This document shows, piece after piece, positions 28,144 to 37,313 of a stretch of 64,000 nucleotides of DNA. Each line of letters begins with the position of its first letter. Position 1 is the first letter of the stretch. Origin of the DNA: Polyangium mundeleinium. GTDB taxonomy: Bacteria > Myxococcota_A > Polyangia > Polyangiales > Polyangiaceae. Made by a program: the position numbers and the translations under genes. Location: contig NZ_JAQNDO010000001.1 in NCBI RefSeq assembly GCF_028369105.1, forward strand, positions 6,044,501 to 6,108,500, given 5' to 3'. The notes under the pieces are model-generated. The model saw only the letters and a program-made list of their open reading frames with translations. It was not told the origin of the DNA and searched no databases.

Positions 28144-29046
28144 ATGGCCGCGCGACATTTCGAGTTCATTCCCATGGGCGAGCGTGCGCCCGAAGGCGCC
28201 GTCTCCTGCGACGGGCTCGTCGCGGGCGCGGCCCTCGACCTGAGCCACTGGGCGAAGAATCGAACGCCGAAGGCCTTCAAGGCCGATACCTCCGTCGAAA
28301 TCGCGCTCGCGTTCGTCCGCGAGGCCTCGCCGGCCGACGCGCCCTCGGTCGTCGTGAACAACCATTTCGACGCGGATGGCGTGCTCGCCGTCTGGTCGCT
28401 GCTCGACCCGGAGACGGCCGCGGCGCACGCGGGGCTCCTCGTCGCGGCGGCCGAGGCGGGCGATTTCGACGAATGGCCGGCCGAGACGCGCGGGATCTGG
28501 CTCAACATCGCGATCCGGCGGTTGGTCACGCTGAAGCCCGAGGCGAGCGCGTATCCGATCGCGCTCGCCGCGCTCGGCGAGCTCGTGCGCACCATCGAGA
28601 CGCGCGAGGATCTCTGGGGGACGTCGTATTCCGCATTGCTCGAAGCCGAGCGGCGCGCGAACGCGGGGGACGTGGTTTCCTTTGCCGTCGGCCCGATCCG
28701 CGTGTTCCACCACGGGCCGGGTGTGCCCGAGGCGCCGGGGGCCGTGCTTTCGAAGATCGGTGCGACGGGGGAGGGCGTGCGCAGGCTGCTCCTCGCGTTC
28801 GAGGAGCCGGACGGCTCGTTCCGCTATCGGTACGAGCTGCCGCGCTGGGCCTGGGCCGATACGGTCGTGCGCCCCGTGATCCCTGCGCCGAGCCGCCATG
28901 GGCTCGCCGCGGGCCTCGGGCCGGAGTGGGCGATGAAGGGCGTCGATTTCGCGATGACGACCCTCCTGCGCACGACGGCGCCGCTCCACGAGGCGCCGCG
29001 CGTGATGGCGGAACGTTTCGCCTCGATCGAGCGGTTCGAGGCCTGA
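28144..29046 (+). CDS. Conserved protein of unknown function with a DHH-like motif
   Basis: A 300-residue protein without signal or membrane segments. Near residue 75 VVVNNHFDADGVLAVW resembles motif I of DHH-family phosphoesterases (D-x-D-G after a beta strand), but the later DHH triad is not apparent. Other stretches (EAGDFDEWPAETRGIWLN, FHHGPGVPEAPG) are well-formed but unrecognised. It may belong to a DUF family confined to myxobacteria and relatives. It starts at the ATG after CCGCCC and lies convergent with pyrD, 20 bases apart. Confidence 0.72.
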   Translation: MAARHFEFIPMGERAPEGAVSCDGLVAGAALDLSHWAKNRTPKAFKADTSVEIALAFVREASPADAPSVVVNNHFDADGVLAVWSLLDPETAAAHAGLLVAAAEAGDFDEWPAETRGIWLNIAIRRLVTLKPEASAYPIALAALGELVRTIETREDLWGTSYSALLEAERRANAGDVVSFAVGPIRVFHHGPGVPEAPGAVLSKIGATGEGVRRLLLAFEEPDGSFRYRYELPRWAWADTVVRPVIPAPSRHGLAAGLGPEWAMKGVDFAMTTLLRTTAPLHEAPRVMAERFASIERFEA

Positions 29047-29066
29047 CGAGAGCGCCCCCCTCGGGA

Positions 29067-30161
29067 CTAACGCGCGTCTTTGCCCACGAGCTCCGCGATC
29101 GAGCCGATCCCCTCGGCGCGCATCCGCGACAGGATCCCCTCGTGGATCCGCCGCGCGAACGCGGGGCCCTCGTAGATGAACGCCGTGTACGCCTGCACCA
29201 GCGTCGCCCCCGCGGCGATGCGCTCCCACGCATCGTCCGCACTCTCCACACCACCGGCGGCGACGAGCACCATTGAATCGCCCACGCGCGCCCGGAGCCT
29301 GCGCAGCACCGCGAGCGCGCGCGCCTTCACGGGCCGACCCGAGAGCCCGCCCGCGCCGATCTCCGCGACCTCGGCGGCCTCCGTCGCCAGGCCGTCGCGG
29401 CGGATCGTCGTGTTCGTCGCGATGATTCCATCAAGGCCGAGCTCCCGCGCGAGGTCGCCGATCGCGTCGATGTCCTCGTCCGCGAGGTCGGGCGCGATCT
29501 TCACGAGCAGCGGCACGCGCCGTCCGGGCGAGGCGCGATCGAGCGCCGCGCGCACGCCTTCGAGCAGCGGGCGTAGCTTCTCGGTGGATTGCAGATCCCG
29601 CAGGCCCGGCGTATTCGGCGAGCTCACGTTGACCACCATGTAATCGGCGTGCGCGGCGAGGCGCTCGGCGCTCGCCACGTAATCGGCCGCGGCCTCGGAT
29701 TCGGCCACGACCTTCGTCTTGCCGATGTTCGCGCCCACGATCACGCCGCCTGGCCGCCGCTTCGCGAGCCGCTCGGCCGCCGCGCGCGAGCCCTCGTTGT
29801 TGAAACCCATCCGGTTCACGAGCGCCCGATCCGCCTCCAGACGAAAGAGCCTGGGCTTCGGGTTTCCGCCCTGCGCCTCGCCCGTGACCGTGCCGATCTC
29901 CACGAACGCGAACCCGAGCGCGCCGAGCGCCTCGAACCCCCGCGCGTCCTTGTCGAACCCGGCGGCGAGGCCGAGCGGGCCCGGGAAATCGAGGCCCAAG
30001 GCCCGCACCCCGAGGCGCGGATCCCGCGGGCCGAAGAGCCACTTCCCGAGGGCGCGCGCGCCGGGCAGGGCCATCAAACACCGGAGCAGGCCGAAGCCGA
30101 GGTGGTGGGCCGTCTCGGCGGACATACGACGGAGGAGCAGGCGGAACAGCAGGCGATACAT
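29067..30161 (-). CDS. pyrD: Dihydroorotate dehydrogenase (quinone), class 2
   Basis: A 364-residue enzyme that oxidises dihydroorotate to orotate with quinone as acceptor, the fourth step of pyrimidine synthesis, on the inner face of the membrane. The N-terminal helical pair for membrane/quinone contact ([20 protein letters not shown]) marks class 2. Further motifs are [40 protein letters not shown], the catalytic Ser in [22 protein letters not shown], and the flavin-binding [13 protein letters not shown]. Length and order match E. coli PyrD. No other pyrimidine genes are adjacent. Confidence 0.96.
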   Translation of the reverse strand: MYRLLFRLLLRRMSAETAHHLGFGLLRCLMALPGARALGKWLFGPRDPRLGVRALGLDFPGPLGLAAGFDKDARGFEALGALGFAFVEIGTVTGEAQGGNPKPRLFRLEADRALVNRMGFNNEGSRAAAERLAKRRPGGVIVGANIGKTKVVAESEAAADYVASAERLAAHADYMVVNVSSPNTPGLRDLQSTEKLRPLLEGVRAALDRASPGRRVPLLVKIAPDLADEDIDAIGDLARELGLDGIIATNTTIRRDGLATEAAEVAEIGAGGLSGRPVKARALAVLRRLRARVGDSMVLVAAGGVESADDAWERIAAGATLVQAYTAFIYEGPAFARRIHEGILSRMRAEGIGSIAELVGKDAR

Positions 30162-30248
30162 CGGGCGAGCGACGGGATACGACGCGGAGCGCGTGCGTCA
30201 AGGCGTGTCTTGCGCCTCGGCGCGGGGGATGGCAGGGAGTGGGGAGCC

Positions 30249-30674
30249 ATGCGAGCCCCTGCGTTTTCCGCCGCCGTCCTGGTTTCCCTCCTCGCCGTCC
30301 TCCCGGCCTGCTCGAAGGACGAGTCGGCCGCGCCGCCCGGGCCGTCCCAGCAGCCGACCGCGCAGACGGGCCTGCCCGACCGCGACCCCGCGCTCGCGCG
30401 CAAGCTCGTGTCCGAGGGCGGCGTCCTGATCGACGTGCGCACCCCGGAGGAGTACGCCGACCGCCACCTCGACAACGCCACGAACATCCCCGTGGGCGAG
30501 TTCGAAACACGCCTCTCCGAGGTCGAAAAGCTCACGGGCGGCGACAAGACGAAGCCGATCGTCGTGCACTGCGCCGCCGGCCCGCGCGCCGCGCGCGCCA
30601 AGAAGATCCTGCTCGACGCGGGGTACACGCAGGTCACGAACCTCGGCGGGATCAACGACTGGGACGCAAAGTAG
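30249..30674 (+). CDS. Rhodanese-domain lipoprotein
   Basis: A 141-residue protein with lipobox LPAC (Cys21), a Pro/Ser-rich linker, then one rhodanese domain: VLIDVRTPEEYADRHLDNATNIP, active-site Cys in VVHCAAGPRAARA, and LGGINDW. It is anchored in the periplasm, where it could handle persulfide or cyanide sulfur. Single-domain exported rhodaneses are common and the acceptor is unknown. The start is the ATG after GGGGAGCC. It is divergent from pyrD and nearly abuts the methyltransferase on the other strand. Confidence 0.88.
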   Translation: MRAPAFSAAVLVSLLAVLPACSKDESAAPPGPSQQPTAQTGLPDRDPALARKLVSEGGVLIDVRTPEEYADRHLDNATNIPVGEFETRLSEVEKLTGGDKTKPIVVHCAAGPRAARAKKILLDAGYTQVTNLGGINDWDAK

Positions 30675-30678
30675 CCGT

Positions 30679-31401
30679 TCAAGACCGGAGGCGCGCGAGC
30701 CGCGCCGCTGCCTCGCGCATGCGGCCGGGCTCGCGGACGCGCCGCGCGCGGAAGAGCAGGTTGTGCGGGGTCACCGTGGGCGGGACGAACGCCGTGATCG
30801 TCACCTCGTAGCCCGCCGCTTCCAGCCGGAGCGTCCGCTCCGCATCGACGAGCGACATGAGGAACCGCCGCCGCACCTCCGCTTGCCGCGGCATCCCGAG
30901 CGTGTCGGCCTTCGCCTCGGCCGCTTTCGCGAACGGCACGCTCGCCGCATAACAGCAGGGGACCAGGTAGATCCATTTCGCGCCCGCGCCGCTCGCCGCG
31001 TCGAGGATCGCGTCGGAGGCCGCCCCGCACGCGTGCAGCGCCACCACGAGCTCGGGCGCCTCGGGCCAGCACGCGGTGTCGCCCACGTCGCCCGCCGCGA
31101 GCCGAAGCTCGATCCCCGCCGCGAGCCGCGCCGCCGCCGCCTCGCAGGCCGCGATCCGCGTAGGCTCGCGTTCGATCACGTGGATCCGCGTGAACCCGAG
31201 CAGCGCGGCGCCGAGCAGGCCCACGTACGCTTTGCCGGCGGCTGCGTCCACGAGCAGCCCATCTTTTCGATGCCGCTCGATTTCGCGCAGCAGCGCGGCC
31301 ATCTCGACCGACTTTTTTTGGTCCTCGCGCCGGAGCTTCGTGCCTTCCGCGACGATGAACAGATCGTGCAGGGCTCGCTCGACGGCCTCGGACGTGATCA
31401 T
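30679..31401 (-). CDS. SAM-dependent methyltransferase-like protein
   Basis: A 240-residue protein. DGLLVDAAAGKAYVGLLGAALLGF provides the SAM-binding motif I, IHVIEREPTRIAACEAAAAR motif II, and VVALHACGAASDAIL the family-typical post-motif segment seen in METTL25/Methyltransf_32-like enzymes. CCYAA (residues about 149-153) follows a strand, as in that group. The substrate is unknown; relatives include tRNA- and protein-modifying enzymes. The rhodanese stop is four bases away on the other strand. Confidence 0.75.
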   Translation of the reverse strand: MITSEAVERALHDLFIVAEGTKLRREDQKKSVEMAALLREIERHRKDGLLVDAAAGKAYVGLLGAALLGFTRIHVIEREPTRIAACEAAAARLAAGIELRLAAGDVGDTACWPEAPELVVALHACGAASDAILDAASGAGAKWIYLVPCCYAASVPFAKAAEAKADTLGMPRQAEVRRRFLMSLVDAERTLRLEAAGYEVTITAFVPPTVTPHNLLFRARRVREPGRMREAAARLARLRS

Positions 31402-31466
31402 GACGCAATCCTAACGTGGGTCCGTGGTACGGTGCGCACGTTTCCCTTCCGGAGATCCGCTTCTTC

Positions 31467-32294
31467 ATGTCGGACCATGATTCCTCGTCGGGGCGAACGA
31501 CCCTGACCGCGCTCTCTTCGGCCGCTCGTTTCGTCGTCGGCTTCACGCTGGTCGCGGTGGCGTCCACCTTGACCATCCTGATCGCGCTGCTGCTCCTGCC
31601 GTTCCGGGTCCTGCGCATCAAGCTCTGCAACTATTACGGCAAGTTCATCGGCTATTCGATCACGCGAATCGCCGGCGTCACGCCCGTCCTCCACGACGGC
31701 GAGCGCATCGGCAAGCATCACCCCGCCATTTACGTCGCCAATCACACCTCGACGCTCGACGCGTTCCTGTCGATCTGGCTCTGCCCGGTGGGCGGGTGCG
31801 GCGTGATGAAAAAAGAGGTCCTCCGAATTCCCTTTTTCGGCCAGCTCTACCTCCTGTCGGGGCACCTTTGGCTCGATCGGGCGAACAAGGGTTCGGCCAT
31901 CGCGGCGATGTCCGGCATCGCGAGGACGGTGAAAAAGCACGGGCTCTCCATCTGGATCATGCCCGAGGGCACGCGCAGCCGCGACGGGCGCCTCCGGCCG
32001 CTCAAGCTCGGGTTCGTGCACCTCGCCATTGCCACGGGCCTGCCCGTGGTGCCGGTCGTCCTCCACGGCGTGCACAAGAACTGGGTGAAGCACACGCTCT
32101 ACGTGCAGCCGACCACGGTGGACATCGAGGTCCTGCCGGCGATCGACACGTCCGGCTGGCGCGCGGAGACGGCGCGGGAACACGCTGCCGAGGTGTTCAA
32201 CGTGTTCGTGGACAAGCTGCGCGACGATCAGAAGCCGCTGCCGGGCGTGCCGGCGGTGGCCGAGAAAGAAAAGGTCGAGCAGGCGGCGGCTTGA
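31467..32294 (+). CDS. plsC: 1-acyl-sn-glycerol-3-phosphate acyltransferase
   Basis: A 275-residue PlsC-type acyltransferase that converts lysophosphatidic to phosphatidic acid in the inner membrane. An N-terminal hydrophobic helix (FVVGFTLVAVASTLTILIAL) precedes the catalytic NHTSTLD (HX4D), the acceptor-binding PEGTRSRDG and the LPVVPVVLHG block. Length and motif spacing are normal. The start is the ATG at 31467, with GGAG some 12 bases upstream. Myxobacteria often have several PlsC paralogs, so this may not be the only copy. Confidence 0.9.
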   Translation: MSDHDSSSGRTTLTALSSAARFVVGFTLVAVASTLTILIALLLLPFRVLRIKLCNYYGKFIGYSITRIAGVTPVLHDGERIGKHHPAIYVANHTSTLDAFLSIWLCPVGGCGVMKKEVLRIPFFGQLYLLSGHLWLDRANKGSAIAAMSGIARTVKKHGLSIWIMPEGTRSRDGRLRPLKLGFVHLAIATGLPVVPVVLHGVHKNWVKHTLYVQPTTVDIEVLPAIDTSGWRAETAREHAAEVFNVFVDKLRDDQKPLPGVPAVAEKEKVEQAAA

Positions 32295-33350
32295 TCACCC
32301 CTTCGCCTTGTCCCCCCTCCGCCGCTCGAACCTGAGCCGCAGCACCTCGTCCTCCAGCTCGTTCGCGATCGCCATCGCCCGCCGCTTCGCGTCCGCGCCC
32401 TCCTCGCCGCCGACGATCCGCGCCAGCATGTTGAGCGCCATCGCGCGCATCCGCATGTGCCCGCCGTCGCCCGCGTGCTGGCACGCCTGCCGCGCGAGCG
32501 CCGCGCCTTCTTCCAAAGACCCTTGTTTCCACCGCGCGTAGGCGAGCCCATTCGCCCGCCGCGCCCGCGCGAACGCCGGCCCGTCCTCCGGGATGAGCCG
32601 GTAGAGCACCTCCGCGCCCGCCGGATCCGGCTGCTTGCCGCCCCACGACCGGTTCCGCTCGAAGGCGCGTTGATCGATCCACCGCGCGAACAGGCAGGCC
32701 TTGTCGTGGGCGGGCATCGAGAGCTCGAACAAGGGCTCGATCTCGTCGAGCAGGCCGGGCACACGCGTGACGTCCTCCCGGCTCGCGACGAAGGCCTCCG
32801 TGAGCAGCGCCTCGATCCGCGCCTCGGGCGGGGCTTTGCCAAGCAGGGGGCGGATCCGGGCGAGGTGGGTCCGGGCGGCGTCGCGGTCGTCCGCGCGGAG
32901 CACGCACGTGGCGTGGGCGAGGGCGAGGAACACGTGCGAGGTCGGGTCTTCGCTCACCGGCGGGCGATCCCATAACCGCAGGAGATCCTGGGCGAGGGGC
33001 AAGGGCAGGTCCGTGAAGCGCGAGTGATACGCGCCCATCCAGCGGGCCCGCTCCGTGAGCGCGTCCGGCAGGCCAAAGGCCGCGAGCGCGCGTGCCCCCC
33101 AGGTCCCGCCGTCGCGCTGGCCCCGCGTCCGCAGCCGGCGCAAGGCGCGCTCGATCGAGTAGACGTCGTCCTCGTAGCCGCGGAGGGACGAGAGCCGCTC
33201 GGCGACCGCCGTCAGCGAGCCGTGCTGCGCGACGAGCCAGGCGACGTAATCCTCCCAGGAAAAGCCGGGGGTTTGGGGGCGCAGCTCCGCTTGTCGGAGC
33301 GAAGCCCCCAAGCGTCGACGCGCCGCGTGTCCGGGTTCGTGTCCGGGCAT
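32295..33350 (-). CDS. Helical-repeat (TPR-like) protein of unknown function
   Basis: A 351-residue all-helical protein. The first 100 residues (FSWEDYVAWLVAQHGSLTAV, LSSLRGYEDDVYSIERALRRL) may form a small helical domain. The rest shows TPR-like helix pairs (ALAHATCVLRADDRDAARTH, AFARARRANGLAYARWKQGS, MRMRAMALNMLARIVGGEEG). There is no signal or membrane segment, so it is cytoplasmic. It abuts the plsC stop in convergent orientation and is divergent from the exonuclease gene. Similar proteins appear in myxobacteria without assigned function. Confidence 0.78.
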   Translation of the reverse strand: MPGHEPGHAARRRLGASLRQAELRPQTPGFSWEDYVAWLVAQHGSLTAVAERLSSLRGYEDDVYSIERALRRLRTRGQRDGGTWGARALAAFGLPDALTERARWMGAYHSRFTDLPLPLAQDLLRLWDRPPVSEDPTSHVFLALAHATCVLRADDRDAARTHLARIRPLLGKAPPEARIEALLTEAFVASREDVTRVPGLLDEIEPLFELSMPAHDKACLFARWIDQRAFERNRSWGGKQPDPAGAEVLYRLIPEDGPAFARARRANGLAYARWKQGSLEEGAALARQACQHAGDGGHMRMRAMALNMLARIVGGEEGADAKRRAMAIANELEDEVLRLRFERRRGDKAKG

Positions 33351-33404
33351 TTTTGTCGAGGGGAGCGTATCAAGGTTCCCGAGCAAGCAACAAGGAGGAC
33401 GGCG

Positions 33405-33980
33405 ATGTCGAAGGAACCTGCATTTTTCCTGGTGATCGATCTGGAAGCGACGTGTGACGAGGAGGGGCGTATCCCCGAGAAGATCATGGAGATCATCGAG
33501 ATCGGCGCGGTCCTCGTGGACGGCGCGACGCTCGAGCCAGTGGGCGAGTTCGCGACGTTCGTGCGCCCGGTCATCCGGCCGACGCTCACGGCGTTTTGCA
33601 AGAAGCTCACGACGATCACGCAAGCGGACGTCGACGGCGCGCCCACGTTCCCGGCGGCAATCGAGGCGCTCGGGCGCTTCGTCGGGGATCGCGACGCGCT
33701 CTTCGGCTCGTGGGGCGACTACGACCGCAAGCAGTTCGAGATCGACGCAACCCGCTGGGGCGTGCCCTTGCCGCTCCAGGGGCACATGAACATCAAGAAG
33801 CGCTTCTCGGCGGCCCTCGGCGAGACGACGCGTTACGGCATGGCGAGCGCACTCGAACGCCTCGCGCTCCCACTCCTGGGGACGCATCATCGAGGCATCG
33901 ACGACGCGCGCAACATCGCGCGGATCCTGCCTTACGCGATCGGACGTGTGCCGATCCCAGCGGCGCAGCCCACAGGGTGA
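33405..33980 (+). CDS. DEDDh 3'-5' exonuclease (ERI1-like)
   Basis: A 191-residue exonuclease domain protein. The catalytic acidic residues are Asp12 and Glu14 in VIDLEATC, the Asp in FGSWGDYDRKQ, and the His/Asp pair in HHRGIDDARNIARI. The sequence is closer to the ERI1/KapD group (thin DEDDh enzymes acting on RNA or DNA 3' ends) than to DNA polymerase epsilon. A strong AAGGAGG precedes the ATG by 5 bases. A cellular role in RNA trimming or repair is likely but unproven. Confidence 0.9.
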   Translation: MSKEPAFFLVIDLEATCDEEGRIPEKIMEIIEIGAVLVDGATLEPVGEFATFVRPVIRPTLTAFCKKLTTITQADVDGAPTFPAAIEALGRFVGDRDALFGSWGDYDRKQFEIDATRWGVPLPLQGHMNIKKRFSAALGETTRYGMASALERLALPLLGTHHRGIDDARNIARILPYAIGRVPIPAAQPTG

Positions 33981-34029
33981 GACGGGACCTTGCCCCGAGC
34001 TCGAGCTTTCTTGCCGGCGGCAGCAGGCC

Positions 34030-34698
34030 ATGAAAGCATCGCGCTCGGGGAGGATGATGTCCCGCGCGCAAACGGATGCGATGACAGTGGCTCTGGCCAT
34101 GGCGAGCTCGCTCGGGCTCGCCGCGTGCACGAGCCACGTCACGCTCGCGCCCGCGGATCTGCCGGCGCTCGCAAACGCCTCGCCCGGTCCTTCCGGGCCC
34201 TTTCCCACGATCACCACCAAGGACGGCACGCAGAAGGTCGTCTACGGCCGCCTCGAAACCGTCACCCTCCTGCGCAAGGGCGCAGCGGCGCTCGTGTATC
34301 CCGCGCCGATCCGCGCAGTGGCCCTCGGCGATCGGCTCGTCGTGCGCACGCGCGACGACCAGCGCGAGATCCCGTTCGCCGAGATCACCGAGGTCCGCGT
34401 CTCCTACGACGATTACCTCGTGCGGGACCGAGTCGCAGGCGGCGTGCTCCTCGGGACGGGAATGCCGATCTTCGTGAGCGGCGTGGTGATGGGCGCGCTC
34501 GGCCTGACAAACAAGGAACTGAGCGGAGGCGCAGGCGCCGTCGTGTCACTCGCCGGGCTCGGGATCGCCGGGCTCGGGCTCGTGATGATGCTGCCAGGAA
34601 TGCAGCTCGCGAAGAGCAAACCGAAGAAGCCGGCGGAGGAGCCCGGAAAGACGGTGACGGTGTCAATCGGGCCGGGCGGGATTGCGGGATCGTTTTAG
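34030..34698 (+). CDS. Lipoprotein with C-terminal hydrophobic helices
   Basis: A 222-residue protein. Its lipobox LGLAAC lies about 32 residues after the first ATG. A small beta domain follows (TTKDGTQKVVYGRLETVTLL, VYPAPIRAVALGDRLVVRT, IPFAEITEVRVSY), then two hydrophobic helices (GVLLGTGMPIFVSGVVMGAL and GAVVSLAGLGIAGLGLVMML) and a Lys/Pro-rich end. Later ATGs at 34054 and 34057 would shorten the signal peptide. The function is unknown. The stop codon is immediately followed by structured repeat element A. Confidence 0.78.
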   Translation: MKASRSGRMMSRAQTDAMTVALAMASSLGLAACTSHVTLAPADLPALANASPGPSGPFPTITTKDGTQKVVYGRLETVTLLRKGAAALVYPAPIRAVALGDRLVVRTRDDQREIPFAEITEVRVSYDDYLVRDRVAGGVLLGTGMPIFVSGVVMGALGLTNKELSGGAGAVVSLAGLGIAGLGLVMMLPGMQLAKSKPKKPAEEPGKTVTVSIGPGGIAGSF

Positions 34699-34699
34699 C

Positions 34700-35051
34700 T
34701 GGGGCGTCGCGCCGGGGCGCTGCCCCGGACCCCGCGGGGGCTGTCCGCCCCTCGACCCGGACCAGGCACGGCCTGGACCGAAGGTGGAAGAACTGCGCTC
34801 CGCGCAGTTCTTCCAACGGGCCGGTGGCAAGACCATGAAGGTGGGTTTCAAGCCGGCGACGGGCACGCCGCCGGTTGAACCTGCAGCGCCGCGGTCGCTG
34901 TTGGCAGGGTCGTCGCTGGTCTTGACCCTGGCCGTTCGATGAACTGCGCGGAGCGCAGTTCATCGACCCCGGGTCCAGCCCCTGGCTGGTCCGGGTGCAG
35001 GGGCGGACAGCCCCTGCTGGGGCCTGGGGCAAAGCCCCAGCGCGGCGCCGT
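34700..35051. repeat. Structured intergenic repeat element, copy A
   Basis: A ~350-bp non-coding element, one of three in the window (also 40668-41007 and, inverted, 41864-42200). Its two ~105-bp arms are imperfect reverse complements: GGGGCTGTCCGCCCCT and CCCGGACCAG near the left end reappear inverted near the right end. Each arm contains a hairpin with shared core GAACTGCGC-NNN-GCGCAGTTC. The left hairpin is 34785-34815 (stem starting TGGAAGAAC), the right is 34937-34965 (stem starting CGATGAAC). A ~120-bp centre is conserved among copies. It lies exactly between the convergent stops of two genes. Confidence 0.93.
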
Positions 35052-35055
35052 CGCC

Positions 35056-36615
35056 CTAAGACACCAGGTTCTCCGCCCACACGGAGGCGAGCGCCATGAT
35101 CGTGTGTTGCGGGTTCACGCCGATCGTCGTCGGGATCGCCGACGCATCTGCGACGTAGAGCCCCTCGTAGCCGTGCACCTTGCCGCGCTCGTCGACCACG
35201 CCTTGCCGCGGGTCCGCGCTCATCGGGCAGCCGCCGAAGAGGTGCGAGAGAATGGCGACGTAGCAGCGCGGATCGGTCGGGCCCTCGTCGATGAGGTGGA
35301 TCTGGTCCGGGCCGATCTTGTAGGGCAGCCCGAAGATCCCGGGGATGACCTCGCGCGCGCCGGCCTCGAAATGCATCCGCGTCACCATCGAGAGGCCCTT
35401 CCGGAGCTTGCGCATGTCGGCCTCGTCGAGCTGGTATTTCACCACGGGGCCGCCGAAGAGGCTTGGCTTCACCGTCCCCACGGACTCGGCCCGCACGGCG
35501 GCGACCCACATGGCGACGTGCCGGTATTCGCGGAACCTCCGGATGAGCTCGGTCCCGCCGCCCGGCAGACGCCCCGCCACCATTTCCGGCGGAATGGCGA
35601 GCGTCTCCAGCTTGAGCCCTGGATCCTGCCGGAACGCGGTCGAGGCCCAGCCCTGCGTCGCGCCGACGTTCTGGTCGACCGGATCGTCGTACACGCCGAA
35701 CACGCCCGTGCCCGGGTGCGCCCGGAAGAGCGTGCCGAGCGCGCGGCTCTTGATGCCGCTCTTCGCGAGCAGGACCGGCGTCTGCGTCGCGGACGCGGCC
35801 ACGAACACGGCTTTGCGGGCGCGGACGGTGAAGCGCGCTCCGAACTTGCGCGTCTCCGGGTCCTGGAAGCGGCCCGTCACGCCGATCACGCGCCGCCCGT
35901 CGAAGAGCAGATCCTTGACCGGCGCGGTCGAGAGCACGTAGCCGCCGCGCTCCAGCACCTCGGGGATGTAGTTGACGTTCGTGCTCTGCTTCCGGCCCTT
36001 GCGACAGCCCTGGAGGCACTGCCCTGCGCCCTCGCAGTCCTTCGCGTACCGCACCATGTAATGCGACGACCAGCCGAGCTTTTCCGCTGCATCCATGGCC
36101 AGCGTGTTCAAGAGCCCGCGCGCGTCGGGCGGGACGACCGTCGCCGAGAGCTCACGCTCGATGCGATCCTGGTGCTCCCACACGCGCGCTTCGAGCGCGC
36201 GCCCGTCGATGCCGTACTCGCGCTCCCACCGCGTAAAAACGTCGCCGGGCGTGCGGACCACGATGGCGCTGTTGATCACGGTGGAGCCACCGACGCAGGA
36301 GGCCTGGACGATCGGCCAGAGCGCGCGGCTCTGCGTGACGAGCGAGCCCCAGTCGGGGAAGAGATCGCGGATCGTGCCGTACGTGGTCCAAGGATAATCC
36401 TCGGGCGCGCGCCACGGGCCGGCCTCGACGACCGCGACCCGATACCCGGCCCGCGCGAGCACGACGGCCGCGGCCGCGCCGCCGGCGCCGCTGCCGACGA
36501 CCACGAAGTCGACCTCGGTCTCGAGGCCGGGCTGCGCGAACGAGGTGAACGTCGCATGGCGGCCGCGCGCCGTGTCCGAGAGCGGTCTTGGTGTGGTGCT
36601 TCGGGCGGTGCTCAT
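35056..36615 (-). CDS. GMC-family FAD-dependent oxidoreductase
   Basis: A 519-residue flavoprotein. FAD-binding DFVVVGSGAGGAAAAVVLAR is near residue 36. The GMC signature regions are QASCVGGSTVINSA and the C-terminal substrate/FAD part HLFGGCPMSADP, GLYVADASAIPTTIGVNPQHTIMALA with the catalytic His in the HT pair. A Cys-rich insert (KDCEGAGQCLQGCRKGRK) resembles cholesterol-oxidase/long-chain alcohol oxidase-type GMC enzymes and may hold a metal. It starts in a 4-base ATGA overlap with the small membrane protein upstream, so the two are probably a complex oxidising an alcohol or sterol. Confidence 0.9.
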   Translation of the reverse strand: MSTARSTTPRPLSDTARGRHATFTSFAQPGLETEVDFVVVGSGAGGAAAAVVLARAGYRVAVVEAGPWRAPEDYPWTTYGTIRDLFPDWGSLVTQSRALWPIVQASCVGGSTVINSAIVVRTPGDVFTRWEREYGIDGRALEARVWEHQDRIERELSATVVPPDARGLLNTLAMDAAEKLGWSSHYMVRYAKDCEGAGQCLQGCRKGRKQSTNVNYIPEVLERGGYVLSTAPVKDLLFDGRRVIGVTGRFQDPETRKFGARFTVRARKAVFVAASATQTPVLLAKSGIKSRALGTLFRAHPGTGVFGVYDDPVDQNVGATQGWASTAFRQDPGLKLETLAIPPEMVAGRLPGGGTELIRRFREYRHVAMWVAAVRAESVGTVKPSLFGGPVVKYQLDEADMRKLRKGLSMVTRMHFEAGAREVIPGIFGLPYKIGPDQIHLIDEGPTDPRCYVAILSHLFGGCPMSADPRQGVVDERGKVHGYEGLYVADASAIPTTIGVNPQHTIMALASVWAENLVS

Positions 36616-37121
36616 GCTTGGAGTCCTTTGCCGCGGTCCTTGTCGCGCCCGCGCGCGCGCTCCTTCTTGCCGAGCGACAAGAGCTTGTCCGGCGCCCCGC
36701 CGGGCAGCGGCCCTTGCGGCGGGACGAAGGCTTCGAGGCGGCGGGTGCCCGGGTCTTCCGGGTAGGGCGTGAGGTCGAGGAACGCGCGGATCTCGGCCGA
36801 TTGCCCCCAGAACATGCCGCCCACGAGCTTGAGGAGGAACGTCACCTGCCGGACGAGGTAGACCGGGTGCGACGCCATCTTGTGGGCGTGCTGGTCGAGG
36901 TCTTCGTCCGAGAGCCAGCTCGCGAAGAGCGGCTTTCGGATCGTGAGGAGCGGCGCGATCTGAAAGGCTACGGAGGCGGCGACGATGCCGGTCCAGAAGA
37001 GGAGCGTGGATTCACGGCGGAGGCGCTGGATCTTCTCGTCCACGCCGAGCTCGGCGAGGCCGGGGAGATCGTCCACGCGTGGGTAATACGTCGTGAGCGC
37101 GAAGCGGACGAGCTCGTTCAC
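36612..37121 (-). CDS. Small membrane-associated partner of the GMC oxidoreductase
   Basis: A 169-residue protein beginning at GTG (VNELVRFALTTYYPRVDD). It has one or two hydrophobic helices (FWTGIVAASVAFQIAPLLTI, VTFLLKLVGGMFW), a conserved-looking ASHPVYLVRQ stretch and a basic C-terminus (KKERARGRDKDRGK). The stop overlaps the GMC start (ATGA), which indicates translational coupling. By analogy with gluconate/sorbitol dehydrogenases it may be the small subunit that anchors or matures the flavoprotein. There is no sequence proof. Confidence 0.72.
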   Translation of the reverse strand: MNELVRFALTTYYPRVDDLPGLAELGVDEKIQRLRRESTLLFWTGIVAASVAFQIAPLLTIRKPLFASWLSDEDLDQHAHKMASHPVYLVRQVTFLLKLVGGMFWGQSAEIRAFLDLTPYPEDPGTRRLEAFVPPQGPLPGGAPDKLLSLGKKERARGRDKDRGKGLQA

Positions 37122-37313
37122 GGCAGGGGAACGTAGGAGGAGCAGGGGGGCAGGGGCAAGGGCTTCGTGCGTCCGGGGCGATGACCATGAAAGTTTGGCC
37201 CTTCCGAACTCTCTGACTTCCCCAGGGCCGACCGGATCAGTAGAGTCTCGCCGCCTGCTGGCCTTTTGGCCGGCGAACAAGTGAACCACGAGACTTCACG
37301 AGGACACGCGACC

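Noticed and set aside
34682..34942. Small frames inside the structured repeat elements, with similar peptides in each copy
   Set aside because: Similarity follows from the DNA repeat; frames break differently in each copy and stems, not codons, are conserved.
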